From Firm-04 sp964479595 (GTDB taxonomy: Bacteria; Bacillota; Clostridia; Oscillospirales; Ruminococcaceae): 32,928 nucleotides of DNA. The position numbers and the translations under genes were made by a program. Numbering within the stretch: position 1 is the first letter of the stretch; every line of letters begins with the position of its first letter. The notes beneath the pieces were generated by a model. The model had not been told where the DNA came from. It worked only from the letters and a program-made list of their open reading frames with translations, and did not search any database. Shown here in pieces: positions 22,993-30,882 of the stretch. The stretch is from assembly GCA_964479595.1 (NCBI GenBank), contig CAYZMU010000012.1, positions 1 to 32,928 of the forward strand. The letters are read 5' to 3'.

Positions 22993-23403
22993 CTAGTCAA
23001 TCATGGAAGAAACGCGCAGACGGTTGAGCGCCCGGTTGAGCTTCGCCTCGGCGCGGTCGCGCTCGCGCTGCGTGCTCTCGTTCGCCTCCATGCGCTTTCT
23101 CGCGTCCTCCTCCGAACGCTTCGCCCAGTCCACATCAATATCCTCCGCCCATTCCACGGCGTTTGCCAGAATGGCGGTCTGTTCCGGGGAGACTTTCACC
23201 GCGCCGCCCGAAAGCGCCGCGATACGCTGTGTGCCGTCAGGGAGCGTGATTCTGACTGCGCCCGAAGGCAGCGAGGCGACATATTTCTCGTGTTTCGCCA
23301 GTATCCCCAAATCGCCCTCGCTCGTGCGCACAATCACCTTCTGCACCTCGCCCTCAAAGAAAATCTTCTCCGGCGTGATAATCCGCAGTCTGAAAGCCGT
23401 CAC
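22993..23403 (-). CDS. atpC: F1Fo ATP synthase epsilon subunit
   Basis: The epsilon subunit is part of the central stalk and regulates ATPase activity. The 136-residue protein has the N-terminal beta-sandwich (FRLRIITPEKIFFEGEVQKVIV, GDLGILAKHEKYVASL) and the C-terminal helical pair (EEDARKRMEANESTQRERDRAEAKLNRALNRL). The start is GTG 23403, overlapping the atpD stop (GTGA), with AAGGGGGAG ahead. It is the last atp gene of the operon. Confidence 0.95.
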   Translation of the reverse strand: MTAFRLRIITPEKIFFEGEVQKVIVRTSEGDLGILAKHEKYVASLPSGAVRITLPDGTQRIAALSGGAVKVSPEQTAILANAVEWAEDIDVDWAKRSEEDARKRMEANESTQRERDRAEAKLNRALNRLRVSSMID

Positions 23404-24827
23404 GGCGTATCTCCCCCTTCGGCGTTCGCTTTGGCGATAACGTCGTCAATCGTCCCCGCGAAAAGGAAAGCGGATTCGGGCAGGTCGTCGTGCTCGCCGT
23501 CAATGATCTCGCGAAAGCCCCGGATCGTCTCCGAAATCGGCACATATTTGCCCTTCATGCCCGTGAACTGCTCCGCCACGGAAAACGGCTGGCTTAAGAA
23601 ACGCTGCACCTTGCGCGCTCTGCTCACCGTGAGTTTGTCCTCGTCGGAAAGTTCGTCCATGCCCATGATGGCGATAATGTCCTGAAGTTCGGTGTAGCGC
23701 TGAAGAATGGTCTGCACCTGACGCGCCACGCGGTAGTGCTCCGGCCCGACAATGTCCGGGGAAAGAATCCGCGAGGAACTCTCCAGCGGGTCAACGGCCG
23801 GGTAAATGCCAAGCGACGCAATCGACCGCGACAGCACCGTCGTCGCGTCCAGATGCGCGAAAGTCGTCGCGGGGGCGGGGTCTGTCAGGTCGTCCGCGGG
23901 GACGTAGACCGCCTGCACGGACGTGATGGAGCCCTTTGAGGTGGAGGTGATACGCTCCTGCAGCGCCCCCATCTCCGTCGCCAGAGTCGGCTGATAGCCC
24001 ACGGCGGAAGGCATCCGCCCCAGCAGCGCGGAGACCTCCGAGCCCGCCTGCGTGAAACGGAAAATATTATCAATGAAGAGCAGCACGTCCTGCCCCTCCA
24101 CGTCGCGGAAGTATTCCGCCATCGTCAGCCCCGAAAGCGCGACACGCATTCTCGCGCCGGGCGGTTCGTTCATCTGCCCGTAAACCAGACAGGTCTTTTC
24201 CAGAACCCCGCTCTGCTTCATCTCGTTGTAGAGGTCGTTGCCCTCGCGGGTACGCTCCCCGACGCCCGTGAAAACCGAGATGCCGCCGTGCTGGTTCGCG
24301 ACATTGTTGATAAGTTCCTGAATCAGAACCGTCTTCCCGACGCCGGCGCCGCCGAAAAGCCCGATTTTTCCGCCTTTCAGATACGGCGCGATTAAGTCTA
24401 TGACCTTGATTCCCGTTTCGAGCACCTCGTTTGTGCCCGCCTGCTCGTCATAAGCGGGCGCCTCGCGGTGAATCGGCCAGCGCTCCTGCGTCTGCGGCGC
24501 GGGGAGTTCGTCCACGGGTTCGCCAAGAAGATTGAACACACGCCCGAGCGTTTCCCGCCCGACCGGCACACGGATAGGGCTGCCCGTATCGACGGCGTCC
24601 AGCCCGCGCACCAGACCGTCCGTGCTGCTCATCGCGATACAGCGCACGACGTCGTCGCCGATATGCTGCGCCACTTCCAAAACGAGCTTTTTTCCGCCGT
24701 TTTCGCACTCCACGGCGTTGAGCAGCCGCGGAAGTTCGTGCTTTTGAAAGCGGACATCGACCACCGCGCCGATAATCTGCACAATCTTGCCGACGCCGCC
24801 CCGCTTGCTTTCTTCATTCGGTTGCAT
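23400..24827 (-). CDS. atpD: F1Fo ATP synthase beta subunit
   Basis: The catalytic F1 subunit, which makes ATP from ADP and phosphate. The 475-residue protein has Walker A GGAGVGKT at 159-166, the catalytic glutamate in GVGERTREGNDLY, Walker B VLLFIDNIFRF, and the DELSEED-like loop reading DELSDED. The N-terminus is slightly extended (MQPNEESKRGG). Length is normal. Confidence 0.97.
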   Translation of the reverse strand: MQPNEESKRGGVGKIVQIIGAVVDVRFQKHELPRLLNAVECENGGKKLVLEVAQHIGDDVVRCIAMSSTDGLVRGLDAVDTGSPIRVPVGRETLGRVFNLLGEPVDELPAPQTQERWPIHREAPAYDEQAGTNEVLETGIKVIDLIAPYLKGGKIGLFGGAGVGKTVLIQELINNVANQHGGISVFTGVGERTREGNDLYNEMKQSGVLEKTCLVYGQMNEPPGARMRVALSGLTMAEYFRDVEGQDVLLFIDNIFRFTQAGSEVSALLGRMPSAVGYQPTLATEMGALQERITSTSKGSITSVQAVYVPADDLTDPAPATTFAHLDATTVLSRSIASLGIYPAVDPLESSSRILSPDIVGPEHYRVARQVQTILQRYTELQDIIAIMGMDELSDEDKLTVSRARKVQRFLSQPFSVAEQFTGMKGKYVPISETIRGFREIIDGEHDDLPESAFLFAGTIDDVIAKANAEGGDTP

Positions 24828-24853
24828 ATCTGAAACTCTCTTTCGTTTCCATA

Positions 24854-25720
24854 TTAGTTCTGCGCGCTCGCCCCGCTGACAATCTCCGTCAGTTCCTGCG
24901 TGATGGACGCCTGACGCGCGCGGTTGTACTTGAGCGACAAATCGTCAATCATTTCCTGCGCGTTGTCCGTCGCGTTCTCCATCGCCAGCCGCCTCGCCGC
25001 CTGTTCCGAGGCGTAGGTGTCCACGATGGCGCAGTAGAGAATGCCCGCCAGATACTGCGGTATCAGGGAGTCAAAAACCTGTTCCGGGTCGGGCTCGTAA
25101 TTTGTCAGGCTCTGCACGCCGCTGGATTTTTCGAGATACGGCACCGGAATGGCCCGCATATGCCGCGGCTCCTGCGTCAGCGGCGAGACCATGTCCGTAA
25201 AGAAAATCTCCGCCGCGCCCAGATGGCCCTCGTCAAAAAGCTGAATGATATGTTCCGCCATATCCAGCGCCGTGTAGGTCGTGATGGTTTCCCCGACATT
25301 ATCAAAAGTGCCGAGTACGCGCAGGTTCGTCTTCGCGTAATGCTCCGACGCCTTCTTCCCGACCGTCATGAGCACCGCCTCGCGCCCCTCGCGCTCAAGT
25401 TCGCGCACGCGTTCATCCGCCATCCGAAAGACATTGATATTGAAACCGCCCGCGAGCCCTCTGTCGCCCGCCATGACAATCAGCAGAACCGCCCCGTCGG
25501 AGGGCTCGTCCGTGTAGATGGAATGAAACCCCGTCGCCTCGGCGGCTATCTCGCTCATGGTCTGGTAGAGCAGCTCAAAGAACGGCTCGGACTGTTCCGC
25601 GCGCTCCTTGGCGCGGCGCAGCTTGGACGAGGAGACCAGCTCCATCGCCTTGGTAATCTGCATGGTGCTCTCCACGCTCTTGATTCTGCGCTTGATAGCC
25701 TTCATATTGGAAGCAGCCAT
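24854..25720 (-). CDS. atpG: F1Fo ATP synthase gamma subunit
   Basis: The rotating central shaft of F1. The 288-residue protein begins with the expected MKAIKRRIKSVESTMQITKAMELVSSSKLRRA and ends with the conserved helix containing RRLAMENATDNAQEMIDDLSLKYNRARQASITQEL. GDRGLAGGFN is also present. It lies between atpA and atpD with gaps of 23 and 26 bases. The ribosome binding site is weak. Confidence 0.96.
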   Translation of the reverse strand: MAASNMKAIKRRIKSVESTMQITKAMELVSSSKLRRAKERAEQSEPFFELLYQTMSEIAAEATGFHSIYTDEPSDGAVLLIVMAGDRGLAGGFNINVFRMADERVRELEREGREAVLMTVGKKASEHYAKTNLRVLGTFDNVGETITTYTALDMAEHIIQLFDEGHLGAAEIFFTDMVSPLTQEPRHMRAIPVPYLEKSSGVQSLTNYEPDPEQVFDSLIPQYLAGILYCAIVDTYASEQAARRLAMENATDNAQEMIDDLSLKYNRARQASITQELTEIVSGASAQN

Positions 25721-25743
25721 GAAAAAACGCCCCCAATCTTTCC

Positions 25744-27249
25744 TCAGACAAACTTCTGCGCGAAATCGGCAATCACCGACCGCAGCGAGGATTCGGTTTC
25801 TTTGGAAAGTTTTCCCGTATCGCGAATCGAATCCAGAATATCGCTGTGCGCCTCGTCCATCTCCCGCAGCAGCGCCTCCTCAAACTCGCCGATGCGCTTG
25901 ACAGGGATATCCCGCAGCAGATTGTTGACCACCGCGTAGAGAATCACGACCTGATGCGCCGCGGAGAGCGGGGAGCTTTTATCCTGCTTGAGGACTTCCA
26001 CCACGCGCTCGCCCTTCGCCAGACGCTCCTTGGTGTCTTTATCCAGATCCGAACCGAACTGCGAAAACGCCTGCAGTTCGCGGTACTGCGAGTAGGTAAG
26101 CTTCAGCGAGCCCGAAACCTGCTTCATCGCGGGTATCTGCGCGGCGGAGCCCACACGGGAAACCGAAATGCCCGGGTTTACGGCGGGGCGGATGCCCGCG
26201 TTGAACAAATCGGTTTCCAGAAAGATCTGCCCGTCCGTGATGGAGATGACGTTTGTCGGGATATACGCCGAAACATCGCCCGCCTGTGTCTCAATGATCG
26301 GCAGCGCCGTCAGCGAACCCCCGCCGTAATTCTCATTCAGGCAGCAGGCGCGCTCCAGCAGTCTGGAATGCAGATAGAACACGTCACCAGGATACGCCTC
26401 GCGTCCGGGCGGGCGTTTGAGCAGCAGCGAGAGCGTGCGGTAGGCAACCGCGTGCTTGGAGAGGTCGTCGTAGATAATCAGCACGTCCTTGCCCTGATCG
26501 GTGAAGTACTCGCCCATGGTGCAGCCGGAATAGGGTGCGATATACTGCAGCGGCGCCAGTTCCGACGCCGTGGCGGAAACCACGATGGTATACGGCATGG
26601 CGCCCGCCTTGGCAAGCGTTTCCACGACATTTGCCACCGTGGAGCGCTTCTGCCCTATCGCGACATAAATGCAGATGACGTTCTCGTGCTTCTGGTTCAT
26701 GATGGTGTCGAGCGCAATCGTCGTCTTGCCCGTCTGACGGTCGCCGATAATCAGCTCGCGCTGCCCTCTGCCAATCGGAATCATCGAGTCAATTGCCTTG
26801 ATGCCCGTCTGCAGCGGAACGTGGACGGATTTTCTCGTGATGATGCCGGGCGCGATTTTCTCAATCGGGCGCTGCTCCGCCGCGGAAATGGCGCCCTTGC
26901 CGTCAATCGGCTCGCCCAGCGCGTTGACCACGCGGCCTAAAAGTTCCTCGCCCACGGGCACGGAGACAATCCGCTTCGTGCGGCGCACCGACGAGCCCTC
27001 CTTGATGTCCGCGTCCGAGCCCAGCAGCACCGCGCCGACAAAATCATGCTCCAGATTCAGCGCCATGCCCGAAACGCCGCCCTCAAATTCGAGCAGTTCC
27101 CCGGACATGCACTGGTCCAGCCCGTGAACATTCGCGATGCCGTCCCCGACCGTGACCACAGTGCCGACATCCGCGAGATTCAGCTTGGCTTCATAGTTTT
27201 TGAGCTGTTCTTTGATAATACCTGTAATTTCATCAGGTCTCAGATTCAT
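25744..27249 (-). CDS. atpA: F1Fo ATP synthase alpha subunit
   Basis: The non-catalytic nucleotide-binding F1 subunit. The 501-residue protein has Walker A GDRQTGKT at 169-176 (the Gln is typical of alpha), the DDLSKHAVAYR and RPPGREAYPGDVFYLHSRLLERA segments, and the arginine-finger region VGSAAQIPAMKQVSGSLKL. Length is normal. It is followed by atpG after 23 bases. Confidence 0.97.
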   Translation of the reverse strand: MNLRPDEITGIIKEQLKNYEAKLNLADVGTVVTVGDGIANVHGLDQCMSGELLEFEGGVSGMALNLEHDFVGAVLLGSDADIKEGSSVRRTKRIVSVPVGEELLGRVVNALGEPIDGKGAISAAEQRPIEKIAPGIITRKSVHVPLQTGIKAIDSMIPIGRGQRELIIGDRQTGKTTIALDTIMNQKHENVICIYVAIGQKRSTVANVVETLAKAGAMPYTIVVSATASELAPLQYIAPYSGCTMGEYFTDQGKDVLIIYDDLSKHAVAYRTLSLLLKRPPGREAYPGDVFYLHSRLLERACCLNENYGGGSLTALPIIETQAGDVSAYIPTNVISITDGQIFLETDLFNAGIRPAVNPGISVSRVGSAAQIPAMKQVSGSLKLTYSQYRELQAFSQFGSDLDKDTKERLAKGERVVEVLKQDKSSPLSAAHQVVILYAVVNNLLRDIPVKRIGEFEEALLREMDEAHSDILDSIRDTGKLSKETESSLRSVIADFAQKFV

Positions 27250-27274
27250 GTTGCACCTCTTCCAATCGGATGTG

Positions 27275-27805
27275 CTAGCCCAGCCGCGCCCGCAGCGCGT
27301 CCAGACGATATTTCACGCTGTTGTCAATCCGCGTGTCCCCGTACTGCACAATGACGCCGCCTAAAATGCTCCGGTCAATCCGCTCCGCCATACGGACCGT
27401 CTTGCCCAGCTTGCGCGAGAGCGCCTTGCGCAGCCGTTCTTTCTGCTCGCGTGAAAGCGCCACCGCCGTCGTCACCGTGACCTCGACCGTATCCTGATAG
27501 TCCAGCATCCGCCCGTCAAAAGCGTCGGCAATTTCGGGGAGATAGGAGACCCTGCCGTGGTCCACAAGCAGAAAGATGAGCCGCGTGTACAGCCCTTCCT
27601 CGCCGAAAACGCGCTTTGCGACGGAAAGTCGCTCCTCCACCGAGACCGTCGGCAGCGACAGCAGCCTTGAAAGTTCCGGGTTCAGCTCAAAGAGCACCGC
27701 GCACTGGCGCAAATCCTCTCTGGTCTGCTGCAGCGTCTCGTCCCCCTGTTCATACGCCAGCGAAAACAGCGCGTTCGCGTAAACGGCGGCAACTTCCGAA
27801 CTCAC
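27275..27805 (-). CDS. atpH: F1Fo ATP synthase delta subunit
   Basis: Delta joins the top of F1 to the peripheral stalk. The 176-residue protein shows the N-terminal six-helix domain (VAAVYANALFSLAYEQ) and the conserved C-terminal IDRSILGGVIVQYGDTRIDNSVKYRLDALR. The start is GTG 27805, immediately after the atpF stop with no gap, so translation is coupled. Confidence 0.93.
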   Translation of the reverse strand: MSSEVAAVYANALFSLAYEQGDETLQQTREDLRQCAVLFELNPELSRLLSLPTVSVEERLSVAKRVFGEEGLYTRLIFLLVDHGRVSYLPEIADAFDGRMLDYQDTVEVTVTTAVALSREQKERLRKALSRKLGKTVRMAERIDRSILGGVIVQYGDTRIDNSVKYRLDALRARLG

Positions 27806-28306
27806 TTAAAGTCCCCCCACCGAATCGATAAATTCCTCTATCAGCCTGTCGTGGTCCTCCTGATGAATCTCGCGTTCCACGACTTTCTCGGCGACCATGA
27901 CCGCCAGATTGGAAACCTCCCCGCGCAGTTCCGCTTCCGCTTTGCGGCGTTCGCGCTCGAGTTCTTCAGTATTCGCGCGCATGATGTTCTCCGCGTCCGC
28001 TTTCGCTTCCGCCACAATCTCCTCAGAACGCTGCTGCGCGCGCCTCGTCGCGGTACGGAGCATCTCCGCGGATTCTTCCTTCGCCGTGGCGAGCTTCTGG
28101 GTATATTCATCCTCCGCGGCCTGAGCGCGGCTTTTTGCCTCCTCAAGCTCGCGCAGTTCCTTGTCGGTATCCTCCTGACGCTGCGCGATGATTTTCTTGA
28201 CGGGCTTGAAAAGGAACGCCTTGACGCCCAGAAAGAGAATCAGCGTGTTCGCGAGCGTAAAGAGAATGGTGCCCAGATCAATGGATAAGAATCCCAGTTC
28301 TTCCAT
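27806..28306 (-). CDS. atpF: F1Fo ATP synthase b subunit
   Basis: The b subunit forms the peripheral stalk. The 166-residue protein has one membrane helix near residues 8-30 (LGTILFTLANTLILFLGVKAFLF) and then a long, highly charged coiled-coil region. There is a single b gene, not a b/b' pair. It begins 20 bases after atpE and abuts atpH. Confidence 0.93.
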   Translation of the reverse strand: MEELGFLSIDLGTILFTLANTLILFLGVKAFLFKPVKKIIAQRQEDTDKELRELEEAKSRAQAAEDEYTQKLATAKEESAEMLRTATRRAQQRSEEIVAEAKADAENIMRANTEELERERRKAEAELRGEVSNLAVMVAEKVVEREIHQEDHDRLIEEFIDSVGGL

Positions 28307-28326
28307 CCTGACAAAGCCTCACTTCA

Positions 28327-28584
28327 TCAAATTTTCGTAAGCGGCTTTAAGAACATCAGTATCAGCGCGACAACCAGACCGTAGATACCCGTGGACTCCG
28401 CCACGGCGCACCCGACAAACATCGTTCTCGTCACGGCACCGGAAGCCTCCGGCTGCCGCGCGATAGCCTCGCACGCCTTTCCGACAGCGTAGCCCTCGCC
28501 GATACCGGGGCCCACACCCGCAATCAGAGCCAAACCCGCGCCAATCGCGGAACCCGCCAGCGCAATCGCGTTACCAATATCCAT
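28327..28584 (-). CDS. atpE: F1Fo ATP synthase c subunit, two-carboxylate Na+-type
   Basis: The c subunit forms the rotor ring that carries the coupling ion. The 85-residue protein has two membrane helices joined by the polar loop ARQPE. The ion-binding carboxylate is E63 in AVAESTGIYG. Aligned without gaps to the Ilyobacter tartaricus c subunit (offset two), V61, E63, S64, T65 and Y68 match its Na+ ligands V63, E65, S66, T67 and Y70, and position Q32 is replaced by E30 (GPGIGEGY). This pairing is the two-carboxylate Na+ motif described for Fusobacterium nucleatum. Sodium coupling is therefore likely but is inference from sequence. Confidence 0.96.
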   Translation of the reverse strand: MDIGNAIALAGSAIGAGLALIAGVGPGIGEGYAVGKACEAIARQPEASGAVTRTMFVGCAVAESTGIYGLVVALILMFLKPLTKI

Positions 28585-28629
28585 AATCGTATACCTTTCC
28601 TTTCAAAGAAGTGTTTCGCAAAGCCCAAA

Positions 28630-29403
28630 CTAGGCTTCGTCGTCCGCAGGACCCGCGTTGCTGATAAAGACCATCATCAGCATGATGAAAATGAACGCCT
28701 GCATGAAATCCGAAAAGAGGTCAAAATAGACCGACAGCACCGCGGGCACGCCGACCGTCAGAATCGGGATATCCAGCCCGATAATGCGGCTCAGATTCGC
28801 CAGCCCGTAGTATACAAGCGCCATGATGACACTGCCGCCGGCGATGTTGCCGAAGTGACGCAGCGCCATCGCGGAAGGTGTCGCGACCTCGCTTAGGATG
28901 TTAATCGGCAGCAGCAGCGGGATAGGCTCGCAGAAGCCTTTCAGATAGCCCCAGAAGCCGCCGTAGCGTATCTTGGTCACGGTAATCAGGATAAAGACGA
29001 CCGCCGCCCAAGTCAGCAGAACGGAGAAATCCGAGGTCACCGAGCGAAAGCCCAGAAGGCTTATCAGGCTGCCGAAAATCGAGAACGCGAAGATCGTCGC
29101 GACAAACGGCGTGAACCAAAGCCATCGCTTGCCCATCGTGTCGCGCACGAGGTTCGTCACGGTGCCCACAAGCAGTTCCGCGACCGCCTGACGCTTTGAC
29201 ACATTGCGGACTTTCAGCCCGCGCGTCAGAAAGAACGCAAGCCCCAGAATCAGCGCCATCACAAGCCACTCCAGCACGATGGTCTCCGTGAATCTTATGG
29301 TCAGCCCGCCGATTTCAAACGAGGCTATCACCTTCGGACCGGAAACTTTCAGTTCTTGCGGACCCTGCAGGAGTTTTGGTACCGTCATAGCAGATGGATT
29401 CAC
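28630..29403 (-). CDS. atpB: F1Fo ATP synthase a subunit
   Basis: The a subunit forms the ion half-channels facing the c ring. The 257-residue protein has five or six membrane helices and the essential arginine R182 in MALRHFGNIAGG. The upstream segment INILSEVATPSAMALR matches the conserved helix. The start is uncertain: GTG 29403 overlaps the atpI stop (GTGA), while ATG 29388 lies 14 bases from the nearest GAGG; they differ by five residues. Confidence 0.93.
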   Translation of the reverse strand: MNPSAMTVPKLLQGPQELKVSGPKVIASFEIGGLTIRFTETIVLEWLVMALILGLAFFLTRGLKVRNVSKRQAVAELLVGTVTNLVRDTMGKRWLWFTPFVATIFAFSIFGSLISLLGFRSVTSDFSVLLTWAAVVFILITVTKIRYGGFWGYLKGFCEPIPLLLPINILSEVATPSAMALRHFGNIAGGSVIMALVYYGLANLSRIIGLDIPILTVGVPAVLSVYFDLFSDFMQAFIFIMLMMVFISNAGPADDEA

Positions 29404-29810
29404 CTCTTTCTTTTGCCGGATGCATTTTTGGAACGCGAAAAGAGCGCGCCCGCCGTGTAGATGAGCCGCGGGTAGAGCATGGGAATCGCGACGCCGGCCG
29501 GGGAAATCCGCGGCAGCAGCAGCGCGGCGGCAAACACCGCTCCGAAGAGCAGCATCCGCAGCAGGTAATTGCCCTGAAACCGCCTCTGGCTCGAGGTGCC
29601 GCCCGCCTCAGCGTCCCGCGCCATCGCCCGGACGGCGCGGTTTAAAAGCAGCAAATCCGCGAGCATCACCGCGCTGCCGAGCAAAAGCCCCAGCGCGAAC
29701 GGAAGCGTCTCGCCCGGAAACATCCCGCGAATCAGAACCGCGGCCAGATCGAGCAGCAAGGTGCGGCAGATAAGCGCCTTCATCTCTGCCCGAAAAAGTT
29801 CCGGGGGCAT
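29400..29810 (-). CDS. atpI: ATP synthase subunit I (AtpI-like)
   Basis: A small membrane protein at the head of the operon, in the position of atpI, which helps c-ring assembly and ion supply in other bacteria. The 136-residue protein has four predicted membrane segments with a basic loop, and a basic tail ending SGKRKR. I chose ATG 29810, five bases after AAGGTGGAG; an in-frame TTG at 29831 lies near the predicted transcription start. Sequence conservation in this family is low, so the call relies on position and topology. Confidence 0.75.
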   Translation of the reverse strand: MPPELFRAEMKALICRTLLLDLAAVLIRGMFPGETLPFALGLLLGSAVMLADLLLLNRAVRAMARDAEAGGTSSQRRFQGNYLLRMLLFGAVFAAALLLPRISPAGVAIPMLYPRLIYTAGALFSRSKNASGKRKR

Positions 29811-29842
29811 ACGCACTCCACCTTCAATCAAATTCCACTCTC

Positions 29843-29871
29843 AGTATACCACAAAATCCGCAAAATTGCAA
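29843..29871 (-). promoter_or_regulatory. SigA-type promoter of the atp operon
   Basis: On the minus strand: TTGCAA (29871-29866), a 17-base spacer ending TGTGG, and TATACT (29848-29843). It lies 33 bases ahead of atpI ATG 29810. Confidence 0.8.
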
Positions 29872-29889
29872 TGCTTTCGCGCAAGAAAT

Positions 29890-29935
29890 CCGCGCGGGCA
29901 CATCGGAAAATGGCAATTTTCACAAAACAGCGCGG
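29890..29935 (-). other. Nested inverted repeats downstream of ylmH
   Basis: An outer six-bp GC stem (29930-29935 with 29890-29895) encloses an inner AT-rich stem (GAAAAT/ATTTTC, 29906-29921). There is no T-run after it, so it is at most a poor terminator. It separates the ylmH stop (29968) from the atp promoter. Nothing else is seen in 29872-29967. Confidence 0.35.
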
Positions 29936-29967
29936 CTTTTGCGAAGGGTCTTTGGCGAATTGTCCGA

Positions 29968-30720
29968 TTAGATATATTTTTCGTAGAGCAAAACGAGGTT
30001 GCCCTTGCGCGTTTTCCCGTCCTGCCCCAGATAGCGAAACTTCCCGAATCCGCGCACGGACACGCGGTCGTTCTCTTTCAGAATCAGGTCCGCGCGCGTG
30101 ACGCAGGCGCCGTTGACAAAGACTTTCTGCGCGGCAAAGAGCTTGAGGCACTCCCCGCGTGACAGACCGAAAACCTTCGCGACAAGGCCGTCCGCGCGCT
30201 CGGAGGACGCCGTCGCCCGTCCGCTCTCCCGGCGCTCAAAATTCTCCGGCGGGATTTCCTCCGCGGGCTCGCAGCGCACATCCGTGTGCCGGATTTTCAG
30301 AAGATTATCAATGAGATAGGGTGCTATTTCGGTCTTGCAGAAGAAATAGGATTCCTCTTTGCCGACAAGAATATCCCCAATCTCCCCGCGCGAAATCCCT
30401 GTGTGCGTCACGGCGCCCAGAATATCGCGGTGCGTGAGCGCCTCGGCGTATTTGGGGTGGAGCGGGGAAATCCGAAGCGTCTCAATCGGGAAGGGCTCAT
30501 CATAGCCAAAGGCGTCGGCATCCCCGAAACGGCAGACTACGCGCTCCGCGTCCTCCCGCCCGCCCCAGAAGGACATCCCCGTGCTGCCGATCTCGCCGCG
30601 CGCAGCCTCCGCCTCGGCACGCTCCGCCTCCGTCAGAAAGGCGGTGTAGGTGTAGCGGCAGGTTCGCGCCGCCCGCGCGCTCAGGTCAAGGAGACGCTTC
30701 CGGAAAAAGTCGTCCGCCAT
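29968..30720 (-). CDS. YlmH-like S4-domain RNA-binding protein
   Basis: A 250-residue protein of the YlmH family, which binds ribosomes or RNA and is known in Firmicutes near cell-division genes. The N-terminal two-thirds carries the YlmH pattern (FLTEAERAEAE, RFGDADAFGYDEPFPIETLRISPLHPKYAEALTHRDILGA, ILVGKEESYFFC). The C-terminal S4 domain at about 175-250 contains GLSRGECLKLFAAQKVFVNG and KENDRVSVRGFGKFRY. Here it is not in a division cluster but stands alone with its own promoter. GAGGGGGAAAAG precedes ATG 30720. Confidence 0.88.
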   Translation of the reverse strand: MADDFFRKRLLDLSARAARTCRYTYTAFLTEAERAEAEAARGEIGSTGMSFWGGREDAERVVCRFGDADAFGYDEPFPIETLRISPLHPKYAEALTHRDILGAVTHTGISRGEIGDILVGKEESYFFCKTEIAPYLIDNLLKIRHTDVRCEPAEEIPPENFERRESGRATASSERADGLVAKVFGLSRGECLKLFAAQKVFVNGACVTRADLILKENDRVSVRGFGKFRYLGQDGKTRKGNLVLLYEKYI

Positions 30721-30772
30721 TGCTTTTCCCCCTCACTATAAAACTTCGCGTTTCGGTCCGGCGGTCCTCCCC

Positions 30773-30802
30773 ATCATACCACACGCGGATGGGCACTGTC
30801 AA
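30773..30802 (-). promoter_or_regulatory. SigA-type promoter of ylmH
   Basis: On the minus strand: TTGACA (30802-30797), an 18-base spacer ending TGTGG, and TATGAT (30778-30773). Back to back with the degV promoter. Confidence 0.75.
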
Positions 30803-30809
30803 GCCGCGC

Positions 30810-30838
30810 TTGACAAAAACGCGTTTTCGGGGTATAAT
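30810..30838 (+). promoter_or_regulatory. Consensus SigA promoter of degV-AEC
   Basis: TTGACA at 30810-30815, a 17-base spacer, and TATAAT at 30833-30838: a perfect consensus in both boxes. Its -35 box is seven bases from that of the divergent ylmH promoter. Confidence 0.9.
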
Positions 30839-30882
30839 GAGGGGGTACTTGCTGTTTTACACCACTTCAAGGAGGATTTGCC

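Noticed and set aside
21592..23685. A 697-codon open frame on the plus strand
   Set aside because: Shadow of the GH5 cellulase and atpC, both of which have clear domains and ribosome binding sites on the minus strand.
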